Below, piece after piece: positions 56,429-64,000 of a DNA stretch of 64,000 nt. The DNA is taken from positions 124,001 through 188,000 of the forward strand of contig NZ_SMTE01000006.1 in assembly GCF_004357765.1 (NCBI RefSeq), given 5' to 3'. The notes beneath the pieces are model-generated. The model ran no database searches. It saw only the letters and a list, made by a program, of their open reading frames with translations, and was not told the origin of the DNA. Source of the DNA: Pseudomonas putida (GTDB lineage Bacteria > Pseudomonadota > Gammaproteobacteria > Pseudomonadales > Pseudomonadaceae). The translations under genes were made by a program, and so were the position numbers. The stretch's first letter is position 1; each line of letters begins with the position of its first letter.

Positions 56429-57634
56429 ATGCCTTCCATCCTCCACAGCCACTACCTAGCCGAACGCTTCCAGGCCCTCGACCAGTTCCTGACCGAGCAC
56501 CAACCGCTGTGGAAACCCCGGCCCTTCACCGCCCTGCGTCTGGACTGGGAAACCACCCACCCCGAACTGGCCGCCCACCTGCGCCAGTGCACCCTCGCCG
56601 ACGCCGAAGCCGACCTCGACACGCAAAGCCTGCCCGCGCCCTTCCCGCAACTGGCGGCCCAGGCCCGGCAACTCTCAGCGGTGGGTGAGCTGCCCGACAC
56701 TGGTCTGCTCCAGGCCGGGCACCGCCTCGACGTCAACGTGCCTGGGCGCAAGTGGCAGCAGATCGAAGCCTTCAGCCGCCGCCTGGGCTTTCGCCAACAA
56801 ACCCGTCATTGGCTCGACTGGTGTTCGGGCAAGGGCCACCTCGGCCGTCGCCTGCTGCAGCCCGGCCAGCAACTGACCTGCCTGGAGTACGATCCGGCCC
56901 TGGTCGAAGCCGGTCAGGCGCTGAGCGACCACCATCAGTTGCCGGCGACGCACGTGCGCCAGGACGTCATGGACCCCAGCAGTGCCGAACACCTGGGCAG
57001 TGACAAGAGCGTGGTGGCCCTGCACGCCTGCGGCGAGCTGCACGTGCAGTTGTTGCGCCTGGCCAGCCAGCGCGGCTGCCGCCACGTCGCGGTAGCGCCC
57101 TGCTGCTACAACCGCATCCCGGGCGCGCACTACCAGCCGTTATCCACAGCCGCCCAGCGTTCGTCACTGGCGCTGAGCCTGACCGACCTCGGCCTGCCGC
57201 TGAACGAGGCCGTCACCGCCAGCGCCCGCGTGCGCCACCAGCGTGACTGCTCGATGGCCCGGCGCCTGGGCTTCGACCTGCTGCAACGCGAGCAACGCCA
57301 ACGTGACGAATACCTGTCCACCCCCTCGTTGCCGATCGCGTGGCTGGACAAACCGTTCGAGCAGTACTGTCGCGAGCTGGCGGAGCTGCGTCAGGTCGAG
57401 CTACGCGGCCAACCGGACTGGGCGGCCCTGGAAGCCGCCGGCTGGCAGCGCCTGGCCGAGGTACGCAACCTCGAACGCGTGCGCAACCTGTTCCGCCGCC
57501 CCTTGGAACTATGGTTGGTGCTCGACCGCGCGCTGTTTCTCGAAGAACAAGGCTATCGGGTCAGCCTGGGCTTGTTCTGTGATTACCCGCTCACACCACG
57601 CAATCTGTTGCTACTGGCCGAACGCGACACTTAG
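56429..57634 (+). CDS. class I SAM-dependent methyltransferase
   Basis: The 401-residue protein has the SAM-binding motif WLDWCSGKGHLGRRLL near residue 130 followed by CLEYDPALVEAG, and a later HVAVAPCCYNRIPG. The N-terminal 110 residues form an extra domain. I recall such proteins as conserved Pseudomonas methyltransferases of unknown substrate (Methyltransf_32-like). It is monocistronic. The CCYN motif could suggest a nucleic-acid or protein substrate, but this is not decisive. Confidence 0.8.
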   Translation: MPSILHSHYLAERFQALDQFLTEHQPLWKPRPFTALRLDWETTHPELAAHLRQCTLADAEADLDTQSLPAPFPQLAAQARQLSAVGELPDTGLLQAGHRLDVNVPGRKWQQIEAFSRRLGFRQQTRHWLDWCSGKGHLGRRLLQPGQQLTCLEYDPALVEAGQALSDHHQLPATHVRQDVMDPSSAEHLGSDKSVVALHACGELHVQLLRLASQRGCRHVAVAPCCYNRIPGAHYQPLSTAAQRSSLALSLTDLGLPLNEAVTASARVRHQRDCSMARRLGFDLLQREQRQRDEYLSTPSLPIAWLDKPFEQYCRELAELRQVELRGQPDWAALEAAGWQRLAEVRNLERVRNLFRRPLELWLVLDRALFLEEQGYRVSLGLFCDYPLTPRNLLLLAERDT

Positions 57635-57941
57635 CCACAGCACAGCCTGTGGATAACTCTGTGAACAAGCTTTTGATGAATGGTTGGATCCGGGCGCTAT
57701 TTAAAGGGTTCGGCTTATTCCGGGGTACCGCTCCAGGCCAATGAAAACAGGCGTTTGCGCAAAGACCGGTGGTTATGTGAATTGGCACGCTCTAGGCAAA
57801 AGTCACTGATGCCTCTTGTGCATAAACCTTTGATGTGGTTGTTGACGCACCACCGGTATTCGCGATTTGGGGGCTTTGTATCGTGTTTTTCGCTGTGTTT
57901 TGTCCCTATCGCCGTGGATGTCGGCGATAGGGCGCGCTCGA
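57635..57941. other. 307-base region downstream of methyltransferase
   Basis: It holds one TTATCCACA 9-mer on the minus strand (57649-57657) and a perfect 10-bp hairpin CCCTATCGCC/GGCGATAGGG at 57904-57932, just beyond the DUF3077 gene stop. Nothing gene-like is seen. Confidence 0.5.
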
Positions 57942-58226
57942 TCAATGCAAGCCGTTCCTGGCGATTTCGATATCGTTCATCAGGGCCTTGGCCAGGTTGG
58001 TGAGGTAATCCGCTGCGCCTAGCAGTTTGTGATCGTCTTCAAGGTCACCTTCACGCAGCAAGTGCTTGATGTATCCGAGCAGAATCGAGACTTGTTCGTA
58101 GACATCATCGATCGGGATGCCGGGTTGGACCCGGAGCAAGTCGACCGACGAAGCGCCTACCTCTAGGAAGGTTTCGATGCCTGCGGTGACTACGGGTTTG
58201 GGTTGAGTCACATCAGAATTTTTCAT
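57942..58226 (-). CDS. DUF3077/DUF6124-like small protein
   Basis: The 94-residue protein matches the pattern of small pseudomonad DUF3077-like proteins: LLRVQPGIPIDDVYEQVSIL then a helix ending AADYLTNLAKALMNDIE. The family is scattered in strain-variable regions and its function is unknown. The start at 58226 (MKNSDVTQ) is preferred to one 17 codons upstream. The ribosome binding site is weak. Confidence 0.7.
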   Translation of the reverse strand: MKNSDVTQPKPVVTAGIETFLEVGASSVDLLRVQPGIPIDDVYEQVSILLGYIKHLLREGDLEDDHKLLGAADYLTNLAKALMNDIEIARNGLH

Positions 58227-58768
58227 GACGATTTTCCGGATTCGAGCCTCAGAAGCCGCCACATCAACCTTTCTCACGGGTTAGGGTGGCAGCGGTGCGC
58301 GGGGTGAGAAACCGAGCGAATCCAGAAACTCTCGGCCAGACATAGTCTGCCCGAGCACAGCTGCCATGGAGGATGCTGACGTTGGATTCTTGATCAGGTT
58401 CTCACGCCCGACCGCCCTGCTAGGCGGCTTGGAAACGTTATCCCTGAAGCCCTTCCCCGCCTACGGCAGTACCTCGCCAGCGCTCGTAGGATACGTCCGA
58501 TACAATCCACTCACGAGGCATCCAGTTCCAGTTTCAGAAATCCCTGACATCTGCGCCTCTTGGCTCAAAATGAAAAAGTCGGCGCGGTCCCTGTGGGAGC
58601 GGGCTTGCCCGCGAACACGGGCGCAGCCCGTACCATCCACCGCCAAACCCGAACGATGTATCATCCCCACCCTAAATACCTAGAAAACCGAGTCGCGCGC
58701 TGCCCGCCAGCCCCCGCGACCCTCTGGCGTTGCGCCAGATCGACAATGGACTATCGGACCTAAACATC
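58227..58768. other. 542-base region with a single REP
   Basis: Apart from the REP at 58591 and probable promoters I see no gene. An open frame at 58366-58683 has a weak start and reads through the REP, so it is not accepted. Confidence 0.4.
58591..58632. repeat. single REP with CACGGGCGCAGCCCGT hairpin
   Basis: CTGTGGGAGCGGGCTTGCCC is followed by GCGAACACGGGCGCAGCCCG, the same layout as the REP at 1025. Confidence 0.85.
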
Positions 58769-59017
58769 GTGCCCAAAGCCAAAGCCCTTGCCCTGCTGAC
58801 CTCCACCCTGGCCCTGGCCGCCTGCGCCAGCGGCAACCCGGCCCCGCACGGCAGCAACCTCGACTGGAACACGCCTGGCATGCAGCTGGGCGGCGACAAC
58901 GGCCTGCCCATCCGCCACGAGAGCCCTTGCCGCAAGCGCGGCTGCGACAACGACAAGCTGTTCTTCAACCCAGGCAAGACCGAGCCAAGCGTCAACACCA
59001 TCCACCGTGGCTGGTAG
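58769..59017 (+). CDS. small putative lipoprotein
   Basis: The 82-residue product starts at GTG 58769 with a lipoprotein signal (ALALLTSTLALAAC; lipobox cysteine at residue 19). The mature part is polar, with two further cysteines (SPCRKRGCDND). The ribosome binding site is weak. I do not know the family; it looks like a conserved Pseudomonas orphan. Confidence 0.7.
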   Translation: MPKAKALALLTSTLALAACASGNPAPHGSNLDWNTPGMQLGGDNGLPIRHESPCRKRGCDNDKLFFNPGKTEPSVNTIHRGW

Positions 59018-59076
59018 GAAAAATCTCCTTTTAAGCCGGTGACTTAGCTCGTTTGCACGCAAACGCAAGGAAGTGG

Positions 59077-59104
59077 TTTACAGCCGCCCCCTGATCGCTA
59101 TAAT
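59077..59104 (+). promoter_or_regulatory. sigma-70 promoter of tRNA-Thr
   Basis: TTTACA (-35), a 16-base spacer and TATAAT (-10) end 11 bases before the tRNA. Confidence 0.8.
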
Positions 59105-59115
59105 GACGCCCCATT

Positions 59116-59191
<76 letters not shown>

Positions 59192-59201
59192 TATAAATCA
59201 A

Positions 59202-59231
59202 GGGCTTGCAGCAATGCAGGCCCTTTTTTTT
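59202..59231 (+). terminator. terminator of the tRNA-Thr transcript
   Basis: AGGGCTTGCA and TGCAGGCCCT pair imperfectly and are followed by eight Ts. Confidence 0.85.
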
Positions 59232-59279
59232 ACCCTGCACGTACCAACGCACGTACCAAGAGCGGCTTTGAGGTGCTCC

Positions 59280-59861
59280 ATGGATTGGCTGCAATTCTTC
59301 GCATCGATTGTCGGATCACTGGCTTGGCCAGGAGCCGCGGTGGCCTCGGTGTTCATGCTTCGAACGCCGCTGGGAAAGGTCGTCCCGTTGATCCGCACCC
59401 TCAAGTACAAGGATTGGCAGATCGACGTGGGCCAAGAGCTGGAAGCCGCGAGAGAGAAGGTGGAAGGGAATAGCGGCGACAATGCCATCGCTGTACCTGA
59501 GGAACCGACCCCAGCCATCCGGCAACTGGCGCAGATTGACCCTCGCGCCGCAGTTCTAAGTGCATGGGCTCCCGTTGAACTGGCCTTACAAGAGTTGGGC
59601 AGAGAGACCGGCGCATACCAGATTGGCGTTCCACTCTATGTGCTGGTCAAGCGTCTGCATGGGCAGGGGGTGGTTGACGACGGTACCTACCAGGTACTGG
59701 AACGACTTAGGCGCATTCGCAATGAAGCAGTGCATCTGAACGAGATCAGCTTCGATGAAGCCATCTCGATGGGCGAAATGTGCGAATGGGCTCTGAAGAA
59801 GTTGATGGTGTTAGCCGCCTCTACGCACGCGCCCGCCCCTGCGTCTGACCCTGTCCCTTAG
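59280..59861 (+). CDS. membrane-anchored HEPN-motif protein (DUF4145-like)
   Basis: The 193-residue protein has one N-terminal membrane segment (residues ~6-28), a linker, and a helical C-terminal domain with the sequence RNEAVH at 147-152, which fits the R(N)x4-6H motif of HEPN ribonucleases and resembles DUF4145. The preceding helix WAPVELALQELGRETG is also typical of HEPN folds. The start at 59280 follows TGAGGTGCTCC. HEPN proteins occur as toxins and antiphage effectors, which makes a defence role plausible at this prophage margin, but no antitoxin-like partner is adjacent. Some HEPN proteins are non-enzymatic. Confidence 0.7.
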   Translation: MDWLQFFASIVGSLAWPGAAVASVFMLRTPLGKVVPLIRTLKYKDWQIDVGQELEAAREKVEGNSGDNAIAVPEEPTPAIRQLAQIDPRAAVLSAWAPVELALQELGRETGAYQIGVPLYVLVKRLHGQGVVDDGTYQVLERLRRIRNEAVHLNEISFDEAISMGEMCEWALKKLMVLAASTHAPAPASDPVP

Positions 59862-60463
59862 GGTATTGGGGGGGGCAAAAAAAGAGTAACTTCAGTAATC
59901 CTGACTATTTTTTCCACTGCACGCCAAGGAAATTGCGGCCTCATTGTTTTGCCGGAAAGTGATTTCTTAGTAACCAAATAGTAATCAGATTACCTTTTGT
60001 TTTAGTGATAAACGGCTTAGTCAAAATCCTTTAAAATCAATCATTTATCATAAAATTACCTTTTCCATTACCTCTCTATTACTCCCATCTGTAACCGCCC
60101 AGGCCCAATGAATACGTGGCCTAGACCTTGTGCTACCCCATCCGGTTACGGTGATTACTCTTTTTCAGCCCCCTCCCCATATCCCGTACAGAAAGCGCGC
60201 ATAACTGCCTGCCAAACCTCTCCAGGTGCAGGGATCCGCAGAAATGTTCATGCACTCACATCCTGATCAGCCCTAACGCCGTAGGGCCTGCCAGCACCCT
60301 GCAGGGGTGCGGAAATTCCGACACGTTTAGCCCGCAGGCGTGGCGGGGGGACGAGGGCGCGCGCCGGGGTCCAGGTGCCGATAGCCGATTAGGTCGACGG
60401 GCGTCCTCGCTCAACTCGGAGAAACCGGGTACTGTATAGGCATCCAGTATAGAAGGCGAACCG
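59862..60463. other. 602-base AT-rich region with GTAAY/RTTAC motif array
   Basis: Eleven GTAAY or RTTAC 5-mers lie between 59886 and 60158, mostly 9-12 bases apart (59886/59895, 59970/59981/59989, 60055/60067/60078, 60091, 60145/60154). Composition is far more AT-rich up to about 60100 than the host, then GC-rich to the next gene. No gene is visible. It may hold integration, excision or promoter-control sites. Confidence 0.5.
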
Positions 60464-60808
60464 ATGGACATCGATGACAGTGGCTTCGAGTTGGGCATGC
60501 CATCGCACCAGGAGCTGTTGGAGCAACAGTGCGACATGCTCTGCAACGAGAATGATGAGTTGCGCCGGGACCTAATGAATGCGAAGCGCAACATAGAGAA
60601 GTTGGTAGAGATCAATGCAGACCTGACAGCCAGATTGCGGACGCTACAGCTGCAAAAGAACGGGGGCTATGGTGAAGGGCAGAGGCGCCGACACAGCGTC
60701 GGAACCTGGGGAATGATCGGCAACCTGATGACACCGGAAGAGGCGGCTAGTATCCAGGAAAGGATGAGTGGGGCGGCAGGGAAGGCATTTCCCATCAGTG
60801 ACATCTAG
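60464..60808 (+). CDS. coiled-coil protein of unknown function, prophage region
   Basis: The 114-residue protein has a long heptad-type helix (residues ~14-66, with LLEQQCDMLCNENDELRR at its start), then a basic stretch (GQRRRHS) and a C-terminal end that looks folded. The start follows GAAGGCGAACCG. I do not recognise it. It is in tandem with VapD, 107 bases apart, so it could be an antitoxin or phage regulator; that is speculation. Confidence 0.6.
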   Translation: MDIDDSGFELGMPSHQELLEQQCDMLCNENDELRRDLMNAKRNIEKLVEINADLTARLRTLQLQKNGGYGEGQRRRHSVGTWGMIGNLMTPEEAASIQERMSGAAGKAFPISDI

Positions 60809-60915
60809 CCCTAAAGATTACGCCACGGCTCGAAGAGCACTGGACAATTTGGTTGTCTTTGACGACGATTTACGGGTGCCGAGCGGGTCGGCGTAACCAA
60901 TAAAGGCTCAACAAG

Positions 60916-61299
60916 ATGGCTCACTACGCGATTGCGTTTGATCTCGATACCAAGGCAATGAAGGCAGCTGGCCTGTCCCCTGCCCAGCGCACAAAAATCT
61001 ATCAGACAGAAATCCCTGCCGCGTTGGCTAGCTGTGGATTCACTGCACACCCGCAGGGGTCGCTCTATCACACTGAGGCAGAGCAGAACCCAATTACCGC
61101 GATCATGCAGCTTCAATCGGCCCTACAAGGCAAAGCGCCAAGCTTCTGCCAGTACGTCCGGCGCGTTCATGTCTTCCGTATGGAGGAGTGGAGTGATGTG
61201 ACCGACCTAGTATCGGTGAAACGTCAACCGGCCGCTCCCGCCCCTGACGCTGAAGAAGAACTTGCGGAACAGGAAGACTTCGACGCCGACGCGGCGTGA
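60916..61299 (+). CDS. vapD: VapD-like (Cas2-related) endoribonuclease
   Basis: The 127-residue protein begins HYAIAFDLDTKAM, with Asp9 at the position of the catalytic Asp of VapD, followed by AALASCGFTAHPQGSLY and VHVFRMEEWSDVTDLV. These match VapD of Haemophilus and Helicobacter, a Cas2-fold mRNA interferase. The acidic C-terminal tail (DAEEELAEQEDFDADAA) is additional to the ~95-residue core. In H. influenzae a small antitoxin precedes it; here only the coiled-coil gene lies upstream. It ends at a strong terminator facing the phage portal gene. Confidence 0.8.
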   Translation: MAHYAIAFDLDTKAMKAAGLSPAQRTKIYQTEIPAALASCGFTAHPQGSLYHTEAEQNPITAIMQLQSALQGKAPSFCQYVRRVHVFRMEEWSDVTDLVSVKRQPAAPAPDAEEELAEQEDFDADAA

Positions 61300-61301
61300 A
61301 C

Positions 61302-61330
61302 AAAAATGGCCGCTTAGAGCGGCCATTTTT
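61302..61330. terminator. bidirectional terminator
   Basis: AAAAATGGCCGCT and AGCGGCCATTTTT form a 13-bp stem with A- and T-runs, between convergent vapD and the portal gene. Confidence 0.95.
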
Positions 61331-62379
61331 TATGCCTGCTCGAATGGCAGGAAGCGAATTACCTGATCCCCTATCCAGTCGTTGATCTGCCCTAACCTGG
61401 CTTGGATAGGCTCTAGCTCATTTCGCGTCCATATTTCGGTCGCCTCCTTAATGGAGCCAAACCCACCAGCATTCTGCGGAACAATCCCCATCAACTGCGG
61501 TGGTATTCGCAAGGCGGCCAACAGGTCGTCGCGGCTGATGTTCTTGATCGCACCGAAATCATCCTTCGCCGCCACCTCGCTGATCGGAAGCAGCTGAATA
61601 CCGTCTTTCTTGCCACCTGGTGCGTACATGAACAGGTTACGAAAGTTGCCAGGGCCTTTGCTGTTCCTCATGGCATCCCGCAGGTCATCGACGAATTTCT
61701 CGTTATGGGCTGGGTCGGTCATGTACAGGATGAATCCCGCGTGGCTGCCATTCTGGTAGTACTTACGACGGAACAGGGTCGCACTCTCGTTGAGCAACGC
61801 GCTCTGCAGGGCAGCCATCCATTCCGGCAGCCCGTAGATTTCCTGGTTGATGTCGGCCTCCCGCAGGTGGCAGACGGTGCCCGTCTTGAATTCGTGCTCG
61901 TCCTTCCAGCCCCGCACCTGGTAATAGGTGTTCAGGTCGGTCCCCCGCCGCATGTACTTGGCTAGGCAGGGCTGCAGCCCAAGCGCCCGGCCGAGCATGT
62001 TGTCGTGCTTTTCCAGGTAAAGGTTGCCGCACCATCCCCAGTCCATGACGATCTGCTCGAAGGCCTGCCGGCTCAGCAGCTTGTGGGGAACGAAGCTGCG
62101 CACCAGCATATTGCGCTTGAATGTGAGTCCGGACTGCAGATACACGCTGGCCCTGGTCGACCGGGCCAGGCCGTCGAAGTTGACCGGAGGCTCATACCAC
62201 CGCCCATTGGACCAGGACTCTAAGTAGTCCAGGATCTCGCGCCCATCCAGCACCGGAACCGGATCACCGAATGTGAACGACATGGCTTGGCCCCCCGCGC
62301 CCTTGGTCAACAGCTCGCCTTCGCTGGGTTGCTGCACCAGGTCGCCGCCGCTCGGCCGGTTCTTGCGCGCTTTACTCAT
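61330..62379 (-). CDS. P2-like phage portal protein (gpQ)
   Basis: The 349-residue protein matches P2 gpQ-type portals: MSFTFGDPVPVLDGREIL, LLSRQAFEQIVMDWGWCGN and LRIPPQLMGIVPQNAGGFG are characteristic. It forms the DNA channel at a capsid vertex. The start at 62379 overlaps the terminase stop by four bases. In P2 the P and Q genes are transcribed in this order, as here. Confidence 0.95.
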   Translation of the reverse strand: MSKARKNRPSGGDLVQQPSEGELLTKGAGGQAMSFTFGDPVPVLDGREILDYLESWSNGRWYEPPVNFDGLARSTRASVYLQSGLTFKRNMLVRSFVPHKLLSRQAFEQIVMDWGWCGNLYLEKHDNMLGRALGLQPCLAKYMRRGTDLNTYYQVRGWKDEHEFKTGTVCHLREADINQEIYGLPEWMAALQSALLNESATLFRRKYYQNGSHAGFILYMTDPAHNEKFVDDLRDAMRNSKGPGNFRNLFMYAPGGKKDGIQLLPISEVAAKDDFGAIKNISRDDLLAALRIPPQLMGIVPQNAGGFGSIKEATEIWTRNELEPIQARLGQINDWIGDQVIRFLPFEQA

Positions 62380-64000
62380 TGATAGATCTCCATGATGCCG
62401 GTGTTGGCCACGGTCTGGCCCTCCAGCGGCTCGTTGTGCAGTGCATGAAAGAGCGCCCAAGCCAGGTCGGCGTGGCCGGTGGTGTCGTTGCGCCCTGCCG
62501 TGTAAGTGAACTGGCGCCCGCCAGGTGTGATGGTCTTGCGGATCGCCATCAGCGACTGGGCGAGATCGGTCCAGCCGGCGTCGAACTCCAGCCGGCCGTT
62601 GGTGATGACGTCCCAAGCCTTCATGACCAGGCGCGTCTTGACCTCGGGGTTGTAGGTGAAGGTCCGCAGCCCAGGGAAGAACTGGCGCACCAGCTGGGCC
62701 ACAGCGCTACCCATACCAGTCGTGTCGATGCCGATGTAGGTGACCCAATAGCGCTGCGTTACCTTGCGGATCGTCTCGGCCTGGCTGGCGAAGTCCATCC
62801 CTCGGAACTGGTGCCGCTCAAGCACCCGGAATTTCCCGCCGGGAACCATAGGCGGTGCCACCACGATCAGTCCGGCCGTATCGCCCGTTTCTGCCGGGTC
62901 GTAACCCACCCAGACCTGCCGATCGGCGAAAGGTCGAGCGGCGAATGGCTTGTAGTCCGCCCACTCGGTCCAGCTGTCGACCATGCACGGCTGCAGCACG
63001 GCCAGTGGGAAAATGCTCGCGCCGTCGTCGACGAACTCACACATCAGCAGGTTCTGGAATGCTGCTGCGTCGTACTCCAGTCGCAGTTCGTCCAGGTCGA
63101 ACAGGTCGCAGCCCCGCTCTTCGGCATCCAGGATCGTGACGATCTGCCGCCAGATCCGGTCCTCGCAAAGGCGGCCCATCTGCAACGCGTTGTGGCCAAC
63201 GTCCAGCTTGATGTGCTGGGCGGTAGGCTTGCCCTTGTTGAAGCGCTCCCCCGTCCAGAAGCTGTAGGCCTCATGCGCCATCGAGCTGGGGGTCGAGAAG
63301 TACGTCCTACGGTACTGCTTCTGCATCGCCATGCCCGAGGCGACCTTGTTCAACTCCTTGAACTTGAACGTCCAGAAGAACTCGTCAAAGTAAAAGTTGC
63401 CGTGGTAGCCCTGGGCGGTACGGGCATTGGTGCCGAGGAAATGCAGCTCGGCGCCGTTGGCCAGGATGATCGGGTCACCGGCCAGCTCAACTCCAATGGT
63501 GTCTCGGGCGAACGCCTGAATGTAGGCCTTGAATATGTGGGCCTGCGCTTTGCTGGCGGACAGGAATATCTGGTTGCGCCCAGTCGTGAGGGCATCGATC
63601 AGGGCCTCCCGGGCGAAGTAGAACGTTGCGCCAATCTGGCGCGACTTGAGGATCGCCCTGGTGCGCTGGTTGCCAGCTCGATACCAGTCCTTCTGGTAGT
63701 CGAAGCAACCGTCGAGGAACGCCTCCAACAGCTTCTCGACTTGCTCTTCATCGATCTCGTTGCGCTTGGGTTTGCGCTTCGGCCCTTCGTTGCGCTTCGC
63801 CAGCTCCGGGTTGAGGTCCGTTTCACTTCCACCGGTCTTGTACCGCTCGATGCGCGCCTGACGCTCCAGCTGCCGATGGAGCAGGTCGATCTCCTTGAAA
63901 TCCGTACCGGTCTTCGGGTCCTTCAGCAACAGTTGAACCAGGCGCGCCTCGGTCGCGGCCTGTATGCGCTCCAGTGGCGTGGCCCGATCCCATTCGTCCC
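62376..64000 (-). CDS. P2-like phage terminase large subunit (gpP), 5' end outside window
   Basis: The frame is open to the edge of the window (about 541 codons visible of ~590). ATPase motifs appear as AILKSRQIGATFYFAREAL (Walker A-like) and GNFYFDEFFWTF (Walker B), and the nuclease half has VWVGYDPAETGDTAGL and YIGIDTTGMGSAV. It packages phage DNA. An apparent internal start near 63929 is not used because conserved terminase sequence (ATPLERIQAATEARLVQLL) continues upstream to the edge. Confidence 0.95.
   Translation of the reverse strand, partial: DEWDRATPLERIQAATEARLVQLLLKDPKTGTDFKEIDLLHRQLERQARIERYKTGGSETDLNPELAKRNEGPKRKPKRNEIDEEQVEKLLEAFLDGCFDYQKDWYRAGNQRTRAILKSRQIGATFYFAREALIDALTTGRNQIFLSASKAQAHIFKAYIQAFARDTIGVELAGDPIILANGAELHFLGTNARTAQGYHGNFYFDEFFWTFKFKELNKVASGMAMQKQYRRTYFSTPSSMAHEAYSFWTGERFNKGKPTAQHIKLDVGHNALQMGRLCEDRIWRQIVTILDAEERGCDLFDLDELRLEYDAAAFQNLLMCEFVDDGASIFPLAVLQPCMVDSWTEWADYKPFAARPFADRQVWVGYDPAETGDTAGLIVVAPPMVPGGKFRVLERHQFRGMDFASQAETIRKVTQRYWVTYIGIDTTGMGSAVAQLVRQFFPGLRTFTYNPEVKTRLVMKAWDVITNGRLEFDAGWTDLAQSLMAIRKTITPGGRQFTYTAGRNDTTGHADLAWALFHALHNEPLEGQTVANTGIMEIYQ

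Noticed and set aside
58366-58683. Plus-strand frame of 105 codons near the lipoprotein gene
   Set aside because: It translates a REP element in its second half (the SLWERACPR peptide typical of REP read-through).
59214-59279. Upstream extension of the HEPN gene from 59214
   Set aside because: It starts inside the tRNA-Thr terminator; the ATG at 59280 has a proper ribosome binding site.

Overview
The window looks like a chromosome segment of a Pseudomonas putida-group bacterium. It is GC-rich, gene order matches (from memory) the region around hisF to fdhA of P. putida in reverse, and it is dotted with the short palindrome built on GGAGCGGGCTTG(T)CCCGCGAA that is typical of that group. No database search was possible, so family names rest on motifs and memory.

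From 1 to 41.5 kb the window is almost entirely a quaternary-amine catabolic island. Carnitine enters by CaiX and is degraded by CdhA, CdhC and CdhB under CdhR (29.9-34.5 kb). Choline and betaine enter by ChoX-CbcW-CbcV (38.5-41.5 kb). Glycine betaine is demethylated to dimethylglycine by GbcAB (15.5-18.2 kb), to sarcosine by DgcAB with the electron-transfer flavoprotein EtfAB (18.7-24.9 kb), and to glycine by the heterotetrameric sarcosine oxidase SoxBDAG (4.2-9.5 kb). The same operon holds GlyA (glycine to serine), PurU (10-formyl-THF to formate) and FdhA (formaldehyde to formate). SdaA (36.6-38.0 kb) takes serine to pyruvate. GbdR (35.0-36.1 kb) is the likely master activator. Set among these are a threonine aldolase, a divergent ZapA-like pair, a chemoreceptor, a REP-associated tyrosine transposase, an LprI-like protein and two tandem secreted phosphoesterases of lower GC that look like an accessory insertion.

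From 41.6 to 59.2 kb lies housekeeping and transport: hisB-hisH-hisA-hisF, an OFA-type MFS carrier, an asmA-mutY-yggX operon, tRNA-Phe, an amino-acid permease, a complete polar amino-acid ABC transporter, a methyltransferase, small orphan genes and tRNA-Thr(UGU).

Directly behind tRNA-Thr the character changes. There is a HEPN-motif membrane protein, a 600-base AT-rich stretch holding an array of GTAAY/RTTAC motifs, a coiled-coil protein, a VapD (Cas2-like ribonuclease) homologue, and then the portal and terminase genes of a P2-like prophage, the terminase running off the right edge. I read this as a prophage integrated at or near tRNA-Thr.

The structures least explained by the genes are a cluster of four perfect TTATCCACA (DnaA-box) 9-mers between gbcA and etfB, the prophage-edge HEPN/VapD region with its motif array, a 21-bp-spaced direct repeat upstream of choX, the REPIN/RAYT system whose palindromes interrupt the catabolic operons, and a shared promoter element in front of the twin phosphoesterases.
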